Positions 36,242-45,579 of a DNA stretch of 64,000 bases are shown here, piece after piece. The stretch's first letter is position 1. Each line of letters begins with the position of its first letter. The DNA lies in NCBI RefSeq assembly GCF_025836995.1, contig NZ_CP107546.1, forward strand, positions 806,001-870,000. The letters are read 5' to 3'. The translations under genes and the position numbers were made by a program. The stretch comes from Microbacterium sp. M28. GTDB lineage: Bacteria > Actinomycetota > Actinomycetes > Actinomycetales > Microbacteriaceae. Below the pieces are notes generated by a model that searched no databases, was not told where the DNA came from, and worked only from the letters and a program-made list of their open reading frames with translations.

Positions 36242-36985
36242 ATGACGCGCACCCTGATCCTGCTCCGCCACGGCCGGAGCGAATGGAATGAACTGAACCT
36301 GTTCACCGGATGGGTGGATGTCCGCCTGAACGCTCAGGGCGAGGCCGAGGCCCGCCGCGGTGGCGAGCTGCTCGCCGAGGCCGGCATCCTCCCCGACGTG
36401 CTGCACACCTCGCTGCTGAGCCGGGCGATCCAGACGGCGAACATCGCCCTGGACGCCGCCGACCGCCTGTGGATCCCGGTGACCCGCTCCTGGCGTCTGA
36501 ACGAGCGCCACTACGGTGAGCTCCAGGGCAAGGACAAGGCCCAGACCCTCGAGCAGTTCGGTCCCGAGCAGTTCCAGCTGTGGCGTCGGTCGTTCGACGT
36601 TCCCCCGCCCGTGCTCGACGACGACAGCGAGTTCAGTCAGGTGAACGACCCGCGGTACGCGGGCATCGACGGTGAAGTGCCGCGCACCGAGTCGCTCAAG
36701 CTCGTGATCGACCGCCTGCTGCCCTATTGGGAGAGCGCGATCGTTCCCGACCTCGAAGCGGGCAAGACCGTCCTCGTCACGGCGCACGGCAACTCGCTGC
36801 GCGGTCTCGTCAAGCACCTCGAAGGCATCAGCGATGACGACATCGCCGAGCTCAACATCCCCACCGGCATCCCGCTGGTGTACGAGCTCGACGAGAACAA
36901 CGTCCCCACCGGTCCCGGACGCTACCTCGACCCCGAGGCCGCAGCCGCCGGTGCCGCCGCGGTCGCCGCGCAGGGCAAGAAGTAG
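36242..36985 (+). CDS. gpmA: 2,3-bisphosphoglycerate-dependent phosphoglycerate mutase
   Basis: 247 aa glycolytic enzyme interconverting 3- and 2-phosphoglycerate. The RHG motif [18 protein letters not shown] contains the phosphohistidine (about residue 9), and HGNSLRG near 182 carries the second His. [16 protein letters not shown] is the substrate loop. The order gpmA-phoU-senX3-regX3 resembles gpm1-senX3-regX3 in mycobacteria. Confidence 0.97.
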   Translation: MTRTLILLRHGRSEWNELNLFTGWVDVRLNAQGEAEARRGGELLAEAGILPDVLHTSLLSRAIQTANIALDAADRLWIPVTRSWRLNERHYGELQGKDKAQTLEQFGPEQFQLWRRSFDVPPPVLDDDSEFSQVNDPRYAGIDGEVPRTESLKLVIDRLLPYWESAIVPDLEAGKTVLVTAHGNSLRGLVKHLEGISDDDIAELNIPTGIPLVYELDENNVPTGPGRYLDPEAAAAGAAAVAAQGKK

Positions 36986-36990
36986 GACCT

Positions 36991-37035
36991 CATGACGAAG
37001 GCCGGATGCTGTCGCAGCATCCGGCCTTCGTCATG
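36991..37035. terminator. Bidirectional terminator between gpmA and phoU
   Basis: A perfect 21-bp stem with a TCG loop, the longest in the window, located between convergent stops (5 nt after gpmA and 6 nt after phoU). Confidence 0.85.
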
Positions 37036-37041
37036 AACGGG

Positions 37042-37752
37042 TCAGGCGTGCCCGAGCTCCTGCTGCTCGGCCTCCTGCGCCTCCAGCGCCAGCGCGATGT
37101 CCGCCTCCTGGACGGCCCAGTCGCCGGTGGACAGGTAGACGACCTTCTTGGCGACGGCCACGGCGTGGTCGGCGAAGCGCTCGTGGTAGCGGCTGGCGAG
37201 CGTGGCGTCGACCGTCGCATGCGCCTCGCCCTTCCAGTTGTCGCTGAGGACCTTCTCGAACACGCTGGCGTGCAGTTCATCGACGTCGTCGTCCGCGTTG
37301 CGGATGGCATCGGCGAAGCGCAGGTCCTGCGTGCGCAGGAGCTCGCTGAGCGTGCGCGAGATCTCGACGTCCAGCTCGCCCATCTTCGTGAACGTGCCCT
37401 TGAGCCCCTTCGGGATCGCGCGCTCGGGGAAGCGCAGACGGGCGAGCTGAGCGATGTGCTCGCTCATGTCGCCCATCCGCTCCAGCGACGCGCTCACGCG
37501 CAGGGCCGTGACGACGATGCGCAGGTCGCGGGCGACGGGCTGCTGACGGGCGAGGATCTCGATGGCCTGCTCGTCGAGGGCGACGGCGAGTTCGTCGATC
37601 TTGGCGTCATCGGCGATGACCTCTTCGGCGAGACCGACGTCGCTGGTCGCGAATGCCCGCGTCGCCTTGTCGATCGACACCGTGACGAGATCGGCGATCT
37701 CCACGAGGCGGGACTGCAGGTCCTCGAGGGACTGGTGGAAGACTTCGCGCAT
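37042..37752 (-). CDS. phoU: Phosphate transport system regulator PhoU
   Basis: 236 aa all-helical protein made of two PhoU repeats (residues about 10-110 and 115-215), with the metal-binding acidic motifs E-x(3)-D-x-KID (EEVIADDAKIDEL) and NADDDVDELHASVFE. It couples Pst activity to the SenX3/PhoR sensor and restrains the Pho response when phosphate is plentiful. ATG 37752 is chosen for MREVFHQSLEDL; the longer frame would enter the regulatory region. A three-unit PHO-like repeat lies about 90 nt upstream. Confidence 0.95.
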   Translation of the reverse strand: MREVFHQSLEDLQSRLVEIADLVTVSIDKATRAFATSDVGLAEEVIADDAKIDELAVALDEQAIEILARQQPVARDLRIVVTALRVSASLERMGDMSEHIAQLARLRFPERAIPKGLKGTFTKMGELDVEISRTLSELLRTQDLRFADAIRNADDDVDELHASVFEKVLSDNWKGEAHATVDATLASRYHERFADHAVAVAKKVVYLSTGDWAVQEADIALALEAQEAEQQELGHA

Positions 37753-37841
37753 GTGCGGCGCAACCTTTCGGGTCTCAGCGGCGTGGTACGGCCGATCGGT
37801 GGGCGCAGCGCCTCGTGCGGGCCCGAAGCGATTGTGTTCGT

Positions 37842-37874
37842 CGAAGGTTAACGAATGGTGCCCAGAACGTGAAT
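37842..37874 (-). promoter_or_regulatory. Candidate PHO box of phoU
   Basis: Three contiguous 11-mers on the minus strand: ATTCACGTTCT (37864-37874), GGGCACCATTC (37853-37863) and GTTAACCTTCG (37842-37852). The TTCACC-like core is in 11-bp phase. The site also lies upstream of senX3 on the other strand. Confidence 0.55.
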
Positions 37875-37934
37875 AGTAGTTCCCCCGGCCCCGCACTGGC
37901 GCGGAAACCCGCCGAAGCCGTGGTGAACGCACTC

Positions 37935-37940
37935 TACGCT
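37935..37940 (+). promoter_or_regulatory. -10 element for leaderless senX3
   Basis: TACGCT, 6 nt, ATG 37947. Confidence 0.55.
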
Positions 37941-37946
37941 TGCCTT

Positions 37947-39157
37947 ATGACCACGCCGCAGATCGCGCTGCTCGCCCTCGCCATCGGTGTGCTGATCGGT
38001 GCGGGCATCTGCGGCCTGATCCTGCTCGCGTACCGCGCACGGGCAGAGGCGGAGGCGGAGACGTCGGCGACGATTCCCCCCGGGACCACCGACGTCCTCT
38101 TGAGCATGGAGGACGCCGCCTGCGTCGTGGACGCATCAGGCCTGGTGCTCGCGACGTCGCATGCCGCGGGACTCTTCGGCATCGTCAGCGGTTCGACGCT
38201 CGACAACCAGGAGCTGCGCCAGCTGGTGCGCACGGTCCGCTCCACCGGGGCGTCCGAGACCGAGACGATGCGCATCAGCCGCAGCGGCACGACCCTGGAT
38301 CCGCGCCTGGTCTCCGCCCGCGCCAGCGCCGTCGGCGCCCGACTGACTCTCCTCGTCATCCGCGACGTCACGGAGCAGGAGCGCCTCGACCAGATGCGAC
38401 GGGACTTCGTGGCGAACACCAGCCATGAGCTCAAGACGCCCGTCGCCTCCGTGAGCCTGCTGGCGGAAGCCATCGAATCGGCCGCCGACGACCCGGCGCA
38501 GGTCCGCGTCTTCGCGAGCCGCATCTCGGCGGAGGCGACGCGCCTGGGACAGCTGACCGGCCGCATCATGAGCCTGTCGCGACTGCAGGCCGCCGATGGC
38601 CTGGCCGACGTCGCGAACGTCGCGATCGACGAGGTCGTCGCGGCCTCGATCGAGGCGCACGCCGTCCAGGCGGACTCCGCCGGCGTGGAGCTCGCCCGCG
38701 GCGGGGATCGCGACGTCTGGGTGCGCGGCGACGGTCAGATCCTCATCGAGGCGGTCGGCAACCTGATCGCCAATGCCATCGTCTACTCGCCGCGTGGATC
38801 GCGCGTCGGCGTCGGTGTTCGCGCGGACGACGGCGTCGTCGAGATCGCGGTGTCCGATCAGGGGATCGGCATCTCGGAATCGGACCGCGAGCGGATCTTC
38901 GAGCGCTTCTACCGCGCCGATGAAGCCCGCTCCCGGCGCACCGGCGGAACCGGCCTCGGTCTATCGATCGTCAAGCACGCGATTCATCGACACGGCGGCG
39001 AGGTGCGGGTGTGGTCGCGCCCCGGGCGAGGATCGACTTTCACCATCCGCCTTCCGCGGATCGACGCCCCCGAGCCCGACGACGTCACCAGCAAGACCAA
39101 GAAGAAGCGCATGAAGAAGGCCGCGAAGACGGCCCGCGCACGAACCGGAGAGAGCGT

Positions 39158-39161
<4 letters not shown>
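37947..39161 (+). CDS. senX3: Sensor histidine kinase SenX3 (PhoR-type)
   Basis: 404 aa phosphate-responsive kinase. One or two N-terminal membrane helices (residues about 4-28) are followed by a PAS-like domain (about 50-140; EDAACVVDASGLVLATSHAA). The dimerisation/phospho-acceptor helix carries His160 in NTSHELKTP. The ATPase domain has the N box LIANAIVYSP, G1 DQGIGIS and G2 GGTGLGLSI. The C-terminus ends in a lysine-rich tail (about 385-404). TACGCT-N6-ATG predicts a leaderless start. It overlaps regX3 by ATGA. Confidence 0.93.
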
Positions 39162-39841
<680 letters not shown>

Positions 39842-39849
39842 CGGACACG

Positions 39850-39890
39850 GAAGAAGGCCGGTCCCCGCGATGCGGAGACCGGCCTTCTTC
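39850..39890. terminator. Terminator after regX3
   Basis: A 13-bp outer stem (GAAGAAGGCCGGT and complement) extended inward by further pairs to a GAT loop, with TTCTTC in the 3' arm. It sits between convergent regX3 and the lipoprotein gene. Confidence 0.75.
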
Positions 39891-39908
39891 GTCGTCAGGG
39901 TGCCGAGA

Positions 39909-40493
39909 TCAGTGCTCTTCGGAGCCGGAGTCGTGCGGAGTCTCGGTGGGAACCGGCGTCTCGGTGGGGACGGTGACCTCGTCGTCGAGGACGATCTCCT
40001 CCTCGACGGGCTGCGGCACGAGGTCGGAGTAGTAGGGCAGGGCGCCGTCCAGGACGGGCACGTTGACGGCGGCGCCGGTCCCGTCGCCGGACTGGAAGAA
40101 GACCTTGACCGTCGATCCGGGAGCGAACGTCAGATCCTCATCGGATTCGGCGCTGTCGAGCAGCAGCGGCTCCTCGTCGGCGCCGAGGCTCACCGTCGCG
40201 CCGGCGGGGACATCGATCTCGACGGGGTCGAGGCCCGGGAGCTCGACCGACACGACGAGGTCCTCGTCAGTCGGGTTGATGAACGCGGCGACCAGGTTGC
40301 CCAGCTCACCGCTCTCGTCGGCGATGATCATCGCGTTGCGGATCGCGACGGGGCCGGAGGAGTCTCCGACGTTCACGCCGTCGGAAGCGGAGTAGGCGAT
40401 GGTGCTCGCCTGGGGGGTGATGAAGGTGCACCCCGTCGCACCCGTCAGCACGACAGCGCTGAGAACGACAGACGCAACAAGGCGCGATTTCAC
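39909..40493 (-). CDS. Putative lipoprotein, unknown function
   Basis: 194 aa. A signal peptide and possible lipobox (LTGATGC, Cys22; a weaker match than usual) are followed by a compact beta-rich domain (about 40-150) resembling copper-chaperone/DUF461-like folds only vaguely, and an acidic Thr/Pro-rich tail (TVPTETPVPTETPHDSG). AGGAGG precedes GTG 40493. Its position between regX3 and carD is shared, as far as I recall, by related Microbacteriaceae. I assign no function. Confidence 0.75.
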   Translation of the reverse strand: MKSRLVASVVLSAVVLTGATGCTFITPQASTIAYSASDGVNVGDSSGPVAIRNAMIIADESGELGNLVAAFINPTDEDLVVSVELPGLDPVEIDVPAGATVSLGADEEPLLLDSAESDEDLTFAPGSTVKVFFQSGDGTGAAVNVPVLDGALPYYSDLVPQPVEEEIVLDDEVTVPTETPVPTETPHDSGSEEH

Positions 40494-40596
40494 GGGTCCT
40501 CCTGAGATGCGGCGGGAAATGCACGTCCATTCTATGCGTACGCGGAGGCGGCCGTCGGGACGATGCGGCGCGAACCTTACTGCATGTCGCCTGTGG

Positions 40597-40602
40597 TATC
40601 CT
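40597..40602 (+). promoter_or_regulatory. Probable carD promoter (-10)
   Basis: TATCCT preceded by TGTGG; the transcript would have a leader of about 20 nt containing GAAAGGA. The -35 is weak. Confidence 0.45.
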
Positions 40603-40628
40603 GGAGGTTGCCGAAAGGACACGCTTTT

Positions 40629-41111
40629 ATGCTTTTTGAGGTTGGCGAGACCGTCGTCTATCCGCACCACGGAGCCGCGACGATCATCGAGGTCAAGGAC
40701 CGTATCATCAAGGGCGAGACGAAGAAGTATCTGAAGCTCAACGTCACGCAGGGGGATCTGATCATCGAGGTCCCCGCCGAGAACGTCGACCTCGTCGGGG
40801 TCCGCGACGTGATCGGCAAAGAGGGGCTCGACCACGTGTTCGAGGTGCTGCGCGCCCCGTTCACCGAGGAGCCGACCAACTGGTCGCGCCGCTACAAGGC
40901 GAACCTCGAGAAGCTCGCTTCCGGCGACGTGATCAAGGTCAGCGAGGTCGTGCGCGACCTGTGGCGCCGCGATCAGGACCGCGGCCTGTCCGCGGGGGAG
41001 AAGCGCATGCTCGCCAAGGCGCGTCAGATCCTCATCTCCGAGCTCGCGCTCGCCGAGAAGATCGACGAGGACAAGGCGGGCGCACTCCTCGACGAAGTGC
41101 TCGCCTCCTGA
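40629..41111 (+). CDS. carD: CarD-family RNA polymerase-binding regulator
   Basis: 160 aa essential transcription factor of actinobacteria. The N-terminal Tudor-like RNA polymerase interaction domain ([19 protein letters not shown], residues about 2-60) binds the beta lobe. The C-terminal helical domain (about 65-160; [16 protein letters not shown]) contacts the upstream edge of the bubble and stabilises open promoters, notably at rRNA genes. ATG 40629 follows GAAAGGA. The carD-ispD-ispF-cysS-rlmB order is conserved in M. tuberculosis. Confidence 0.96.
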   Translation: MLFEVGETVVYPHHGAATIIEVKDRIIKGETKKYLKLNVTQGDLIIEVPAENVDLVGVRDVIGKEGLDHVFEVLRAPFTEEPTNWSRRYKANLEKLASGDVIKVSEVVRDLWRRDQDRGLSAGEKRMLAKARQILISELALAEKIDEDKAGALLDEVLAS

Positions 41112-41129
41112 ATGGATGACTTGTGGGAG

Positions 41130-41156
41130 AAGGCGGATGCTTCGGCATCCGCCTTT
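41130..41156 (+). terminator. Intrinsic terminator of carD
   Basis: An 11-bp stem (AAGGCGGATGC and complement) with a TTCG tetraloop, ending in TTTTCTC, 18 nt after the stop. Confidence 0.9.
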
Positions 41157-41171
41157 TCTCGTCTCCGCCGG

Positions 41172-41177
41172 TAACGT
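41172..41177 (+). promoter_or_regulatory. -10 element for leaderless ispDF
   Basis: TAACGT, 6 nt, GTG 41184. Confidence 0.55.
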
Positions 41178-41183
41178 GAGAGC

Positions 41184-42380
41184 GTGACTGTGCTGCCCGT
41201 ACCCGACACCGCCCTCATCGTCGTCGCCGCGGGATCCGGCACACGCCTCGGCGCGGGAGCGCCCAAGGCGCTGGTCGGCATCGACGAGCGCTCGATCCTG
41301 CGCCACGCACTGGACGGCGTCTTCGCGGCCGCGCCGATGCAGGTGATCGTGGTCGCGCCTGCCGGGTTCGAGGGCGAAGCCGAGAGCGAGCTGCTCGCCG
41401 CCGCAGGCGATCGCGTCGACCTCGGCAGAGTGGTCACGGGTGGCGAGACCCGACAGCTCTCCGTCGCGGCGGGTCTCGGGGCGCTGTGGGGCGATGTCAC
41501 CCGCGTGCTGGTGCACGACGCTGCGCGTGCTTTGACGCCGCCGTCCCAGATCGATGGGGTCGCGCGCGCGGTCGGCGCTGACACCGGGGCGATCCCCGTG
41601 CTGGCGGTCGTCGACACGCTCAAGCGCGTCGACGAGACGTCGATCGTCGAGGCGGTGGACCGTGCGGAGCTCGCGGCAGCGCAGACGCCGCAGGGGTTTC
41701 CCCGGCTGCCGCTCGAGGCCGCCTACGCGACGGCGCTCGCCTCCGGGACCGAGTACACCGATGATGCCGCGCTCTTCGCAGCGGCAGGCCATCGGGTGCG
41801 TCACATCCGCGGATCGGAGCGCGCCTTCAAGATCACGACCCCGGCGGATCTCGAGCGCGCTCGGCATCTGCTGAGCGGCGCGACGGCCGCGGCACCCGTC
41901 CCGATCATCCCAGTGGTCGGGATCGGAACCGACGTGCACGCGTTCGGCGGCGACGGCGATCTCCGACTCGCGGGGCTGGAGTGGCCGGGGGAGCCGGCCC
42001 TGTCCGGGCATTCCGACGGCGACGCCGTCGCGCATGCGATCGTCGACGCCCTGTTGGGCGCGGCCGGTCTGGGCGACATCGGACAGCTCTTCGGAACCTC
42101 GCATCCGGAGTACGCCGGAGCGCACGCCGACGTGTTCCTGGCCCGCACGCTGGACCTGGTCACCGATGCCGGCTGGCGGATCGGGAACGTCGCCGTGCAG
42201 TTCCAGGGCAATCGTCCGCGGTTCAGCGCGCGGCGGATCGAGGCCGAGCAGGCGCTGTCGGATGCGCTCGGGGGAGCGCGCGTGACGGTCTCCGCGACGA
42301 CCACGGACGGGCTCGGCTTCTCCGGTCGTGGCGAGGGCATCTCGGTCACGGCGATCGCGCTCCTCGTCCCGGCATCCTGA
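41184..42380 (+). CDS. ispDF: Bifunctional IspD-IspF (MEP isoprenoid pathway)
   Basis: 398 aa fusion of two non-consecutive MEP enzymes. IspD (residues about 8-230; VVAAGSGTRLGAGAPKAL) makes CDP-methylerythritol. IspF (about 240-398; GIGTDVHAF, SGHSDGDAVAHAIVDALLG) makes the cyclic diphosphate. The short Ala/Pro linker is near residue 232. The two are separate adjacent genes in mycobacteria. Fusion may keep the enzymes at equal dose or associate them with IspE. The GTG start has a leaderless -10. Confidence 0.95.
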   Translation: MTVLPVPDTALIVVAAGSGTRLGAGAPKALVGIDERSILRHALDGVFAAAPMQVIVVAPAGFEGEAESELLAAAGDRVDLGRVVTGGETRQLSVAAGLGALWGDVTRVLVHDAARALTPPSQIDGVARAVGADTGAIPVLAVVDTLKRVDETSIVEAVDRAELAAAQTPQGFPRLPLEAAYATALASGTEYTDDAALFAAAGHRVRHIRGSERAFKITTPADLERARHLLSGATAAAPVPIIPVVGIGTDVHAFGGDGDLRLAGLEWPGEPALSGHSDGDAVAHAIVDALLGAAGLGDIGQLFGTSHPEYAGAHADVFLARTLDLVTDAGWRIGNVAVQFQGNRPRFSARRIEAEQALSDALGGARVTVSATTTDGLGFSGRGEGISVTAIALLVPAS

Positions 42381-42403
42381 ACGGCGACCGGCCGGCCTGC
42401 GGG

Positions 42404-42429
42404 CCGGGCGGCTGTACAGCACCGCCCGG
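42404..42429. promoter_or_regulatory. Inverted repeat abutting the cysS -10
   Basis: A perfect 8-bp repeat CCGGGCGG/CCGCCCGG around a 10-nt loop that itself holds the palindrome CTGTACAG, ending immediately before TAGGCT. It could be an operator or a read-through terminator of ispDF. Confidence 0.5.
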
Positions 42430-42435
42430 TAGGCT
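42430..42435 (+). promoter_or_regulatory. -10 element for leaderless cysS
   Basis: TAGGCT, 6 nt, GTG 42442. Confidence 0.55.
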
Positions 42436-42441
42436 GGTGCG

Positions 42442-43851
42442 GTGACACTCCGCCTCTACGACACCCGCGCACAGCAGCTGCGCGACTTCGTGCCTCTCGA
42501 TCCCGAGAACATCACGATGTACGTGTGCGGACCCACGGTGCAGTCCGGCCCTCACATCGGGCACGTGCGCGCCGCGCTGAGCTTCGACCTGCTGCGCCGC
42601 TGGCTGCAGTACAGCCTTGGGCGGGTCACGCTCGTGCGCAATGTCACCGACATCGACGACAAGGTGCTCGCGAACGGCACGGATGCCGAGCCCTGGTGGT
42701 CGCTGGCCTACCGGATGGAGCAGGAGTTCACCGCCGCATACGCCGGCGTCGGGATCCTCGCACCCACCTATGAGCCGCGTGCGACCGGCTCGATCCCGCA
42801 GATGCAGGAGCTGATCCAGGCTCTGATCGAGCGCGGCCACGCCTACGCGGCCGGTGACGATTCGGGTGACGTGTACTTCGACGTGCGCTCGTGGCCCGCC
42901 TACGGCGAGCTGACGCGCCAGAGCGTCGACGCCATGGAGGCGGCCGCGGACGCCGACCCGAGAGGGAAGCGCACTCCGCAGGACTTCGCCCTCTGGAAGG
43001 GCGCCAAGCCCGAGGAGCCGGCCGACGCCGTCTGGAACTCCCCCTGGGGTCAGGGCAGGCCCGGCTGGCACATCGAGTGCTCCGCCATGTCGCGCCGCTA
43101 CCTCGGCACCGAGTTCGACATCCACGGCGGCGGGCTCGATCTGCGCTTCCCGCACCACGAGAACGAACTGGCGCAGTCGACCGCCGCCGGCGACGGGTTC
43201 GCGCGGTACTGGGTCCACAACGGTCTCGTGACGGTGGACGGGCAGAAGATGTCGAAGTCGCTGGGCAACTTCACGCTCGCCTCAGACGTGCTCGCCGCGC
43301 ACGATCCGCTCGTGGTGCGGTACGCGCTCGCCGCCGCGCACTATCGATCCAGCCTCGACCTGACGGAGTCGTCATGGGCAGAGGCCGAGGCGGCACTCGG
43401 GCGGATCAGGACGTTCCTCGAACGGGCGCTGCGCCTGATCGAGCCGGCGTCGGCCGCAACGGACGAGATGCTGCCGGACGAGTTCATCGAGGCCATGGAC
43501 GACGACCTCTCCGTTCCTCGAGCGCTCGCGGTCATCCACGGGGCGATCCGTTCCGGCAACGCCCTTCTGGACGCCGGCGAGCTCGCACGGGCATCGCGCG
43601 ACGTGGGCGACGTCATCCGGATGACGGACGTACTGGGGATCAATCCCCTGTCGCCCGAGTGGCGAGGAGCTGAATCGGATGCCGACGCATCCGCCCTCGA
43701 CGCGCTCGTGCGAACGATGATCGACCAGCGGGCGCAGGCGCGCGCTGACAAGGATTGGGCCGCCGCGGATCGCATCCGCGATGCGATCGCGGCCGCAGGC
43801 ATCACTCTGGAGGACACTCCGGACGGAACACATTGGAGTATCGATGGCTAA
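42442..43851 (+). CDS. cysS: Cysteinyl-tRNA synthetase
   Basis: 469 aa class I synthetase charging tRNA-Cys. YVCGPTVQSGPHIGHVR contains a zinc-ligand Cys and the HIGH-like PHIGH; WHIECSAMS and the HHENELAQS stretch supply other zinc ligands; KMSKS is in DGQKMSKSLGNF. The anticodon-binding domain is C-terminal. It is CysS rather than MshC by length and by the complete C-terminal domain. Its last 8 nt overlap rlmB. The GTG start is preceded by a leaderless -10 and an inverted repeat. Confidence 0.96.
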   Translation: MTLRLYDTRAQQLRDFVPLDPENITMYVCGPTVQSGPHIGHVRAALSFDLLRRWLQYSLGRVTLVRNVTDIDDKVLANGTDAEPWWSLAYRMEQEFTAAYAGVGILAPTYEPRATGSIPQMQELIQALIERGHAYAAGDDSGDVYFDVRSWPAYGELTRQSVDAMEAAADADPRGKRTPQDFALWKGAKPEEPADAVWNSPWGQGRPGWHIECSAMSRRYLGTEFDIHGGGLDLRFPHHENELAQSTAAGDGFARYWVHNGLVTVDGQKMSKSLGNFTLASDVLAAHDPLVVRYALAAAHYRSSLDLTESSWAEAEAALGRIRTFLERALRLIEPASAATDEMLPDEFIEAMDDDLSVPRALAVIHGAIRSGNALLDAGELARASRDVGDVIRMTDVLGINPLSPEWRGAESDADASALDALVRTMIDQRAQARADKDWAAADRIRDAIAAAGITLEDTPDGTHWSIDG

Positions 43852-44860
43852 GCCAGGCAACCCCTCAGCGGGCAAGGGCAAGAAGAAGGGCCCGACCAAG
43901 GGCACCGGTGGACTCGGGCGCAAGGCGCTCGAGGGCCGCGGACCGACACCGAAGGCGGAGGACCGCTCGTGGCACGTCGCGGGCAAGCGCAAGGCAGCGG
44001 CCGAGCGCTACGCCGCGTCGGGTGGGAAGGGCCGTCCAGGCGTCGCGGGCAAGCGCCAGACGACCGGCGGCAACCCGAACCGCTCCGCCCGGTCCAAGGA
44101 CAACACGGCAGATACCGAGACGGTCACCGGGCGCAACTCCGTGCTCGAGGCTCTGCGCACGAAGATCCCCGCGACCGCGCTGTACATCGCGCAGCGCGTG
44201 GAGATGGACGATCGCGTCAAGGAGATGCTCGCGATCGCGAAGAACCGCGACATCCCGATGCTCGAGGTCACGCGTCAGGAGCTGGACCGCATGGCCGGCT
44301 TCGACGGCGTGCACCAGGGCGTCGCGCTGAAGGTGCCGCCGTACGAGTACGCGCACCCGCAGGACCTGCTCGAGCAGGTGATCGCTCGCGACGAGGTTCC
44401 GCTGTTCGTCGCACTGGACGGTGTGACCGATCCGCGCAACCTCGGCGCGATCATCCGCTCCACGGCCGCGTTCGGAGGCCACGGGATCGTTCTTCCGCAG
44501 CGCCGATCCGCCGGGGTCAACTCGGCAGCCTGGAAGACCAGCGCTGGCGCGGCGGCGCGCATCCCCGTGGCGCTGGCGACGAACCTCACGACCCAGCTCA
44601 AGGAGTTCAAGAAGCAGGGCGTGTTCGTTCTCGGCCTCGACGGTGACGGCGACGTCTCGCTGCCGCAGCTGGAGCTCGCCGATCGTCCTGTCGTGATCGT
44701 CGTCGGGTCCGAAGGCAAGGGGCTGTCGCGCCTGGTCACCGAGACGTGCGATCAGATCGTCTCGATTCCGATCTCGACCGCCACCGAGTCGCTGAACGCC
44801 GGGATCGCGACGTCTGTCGCCCTCTATCAGGTGTCCACCGTCCGCAACGCGCTGAAGTAG
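43844..44860 (+). CDS. rlmB: 23S rRNA (guanosine-2'-O-)-methyltransferase RlmB
   Basis: 338 aa SpoU-family trefoil-knot enzyme. A Lys/Gly-rich disordered extension (residues about 1-90) precedes the SpoU substrate-binding domain (about 95-165; VTGRNSVLEALR) and the catalytic knot (about 180-338) with DPRNLGAIIRSTAAFG, VGSEGKGLSRLV and SLNAGIATSVALYQ. It would methylate the G2251-equivalent of 23S rRNA. It starts inside cysS (8-nt overlap) with TTGGAGTATCG upstream. Confidence 0.94.
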   Translation: MAKPGNPSAGKGKKKGPTKGTGGLGRKALEGRGPTPKAEDRSWHVAGKRKAAAERYAASGGKGRPGVAGKRQTTGGNPNRSARSKDNTADTETVTGRNSVLEALRTKIPATALYIAQRVEMDDRVKEMLAIAKNRDIPMLEVTRQELDRMAGFDGVHQGVALKVPPYEYAHPQDLLEQVIARDEVPLFVALDGVTDPRNLGAIIRSTAAFGGHGIVLPQRRSAGVNSAAWKTSAGAAARIPVALATNLTTQLKEFKKQGVFVLGLDGDGDVSLPQLELADRPVVIVVGSEGKGLSRLVTETCDQIVSIPISTATESLNAGIATSVALYQVSTVRNALK

Positions 44861-44871
44861 GGAGAAACCGC

Positions 44872-45513
44872 ATGGCCCGCATCGTCGTCATCGGAGGGAC
44901 CGGCTACGCCGGTCGTCACATCGTGCAGGAAGCCGTCAGTCGGGGGCACGAGGTCATCTCGGTGTCCCGCGCGACGCCGGAGAACCCCGTCGACGGGGCG
45001 CTGGCCGTCCAGGGCTCGGTCCTCGATCTGGATGCTCTCGGCGATGTCTTCTACGGCGCGGATGCCGTGGTGTCCGCCCTTTCGCCCCGCGGCGATATGG
45101 CAGATGCAGTGCTGGACGCCCTGCGCGGACTCGTCGCGAAACTCGAAGGTTCGCCCACGCGTCTCGGAGTCATCGGGGGAGCAGGCGGGAGCCTGGTCGC
45201 CCCTGGCGGGCCTCGGCTGTTCGATCAGGACTTCCCCGAGGAGTACCGGCACGAGGCGCAGGTCGGCATCGACTCGCTGGCCCTGCTGGAGGACTCGGAT
45301 GCCGGCCTGGACTGGTTCTTCATCCACCCGGCCGAGGTCTTCGGGCCCTGGGCCGAGGGCGAGCGCACCGGGCGGTACCGCGACGGCGGCGACGTCCTCG
45401 TACGGGACGCCGAAGGCCAATCGTTCATCTCCGGTGCGGACTTCGCGATCGCCGTCGTCGACGAGATCGAGCAGGGCAACCACCACCGGGAGCGCTTCAC
45501 CGTCGGCTACTGA
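44872..45513 (+). CDS. NAD(P)-binding Rossmann-fold oxidoreductase (NmrA/SDR-like)
   Basis: 213 aa atypical short-chain dehydrogenase-like protein. The nucleotide-binding motif VVIGGTGYAGRHIVQEA opens it; VVSALSPRG, GVIGGAGGSLV and DWFFIHPAEVFGPW follow. The fold is that of NAD(P)H-binding flavin-reductase-like proteins (COG2910 type); the substrate is unknown. ATG 44872 follows GGAGAAACC, 11 nt after rlmB, so it is likely co-transcribed. Confidence 0.85.
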   Translation: MARIVVIGGTGYAGRHIVQEAVSRGHEVISVSRATPENPVDGALAVQGSVLDLDALGDVFYGADAVVSALSPRGDMADAVLDALRGLVAKLEGSPTRLGVIGGAGGSLVAPGGPRLFDQDFPEEYRHEAQVGIDSLALLEDSDAGLDWFFIHPAEVFGPWAEGERTGRYRDGGDVLVRDAEGQSFISGADFAIAVVDEIEQGNHHRERFTVGY

Positions 45514-45547
45514 CCCCACGTCCGCTCGGGGCATGCAGCCACTCCCT

Positions 45548-45564
45548 GCGAACGCATCGTTCGC
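45548..45564. terminator. Short hairpin between convergent genes
   Basis: A 7-bp stem GCGAACG/CGTTCGC with a CAT loop between two convergent stops. It is weak and has no T tract. Confidence 0.4.
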
Positions 45565-45579
45565 GGAACCGCCGACCCG

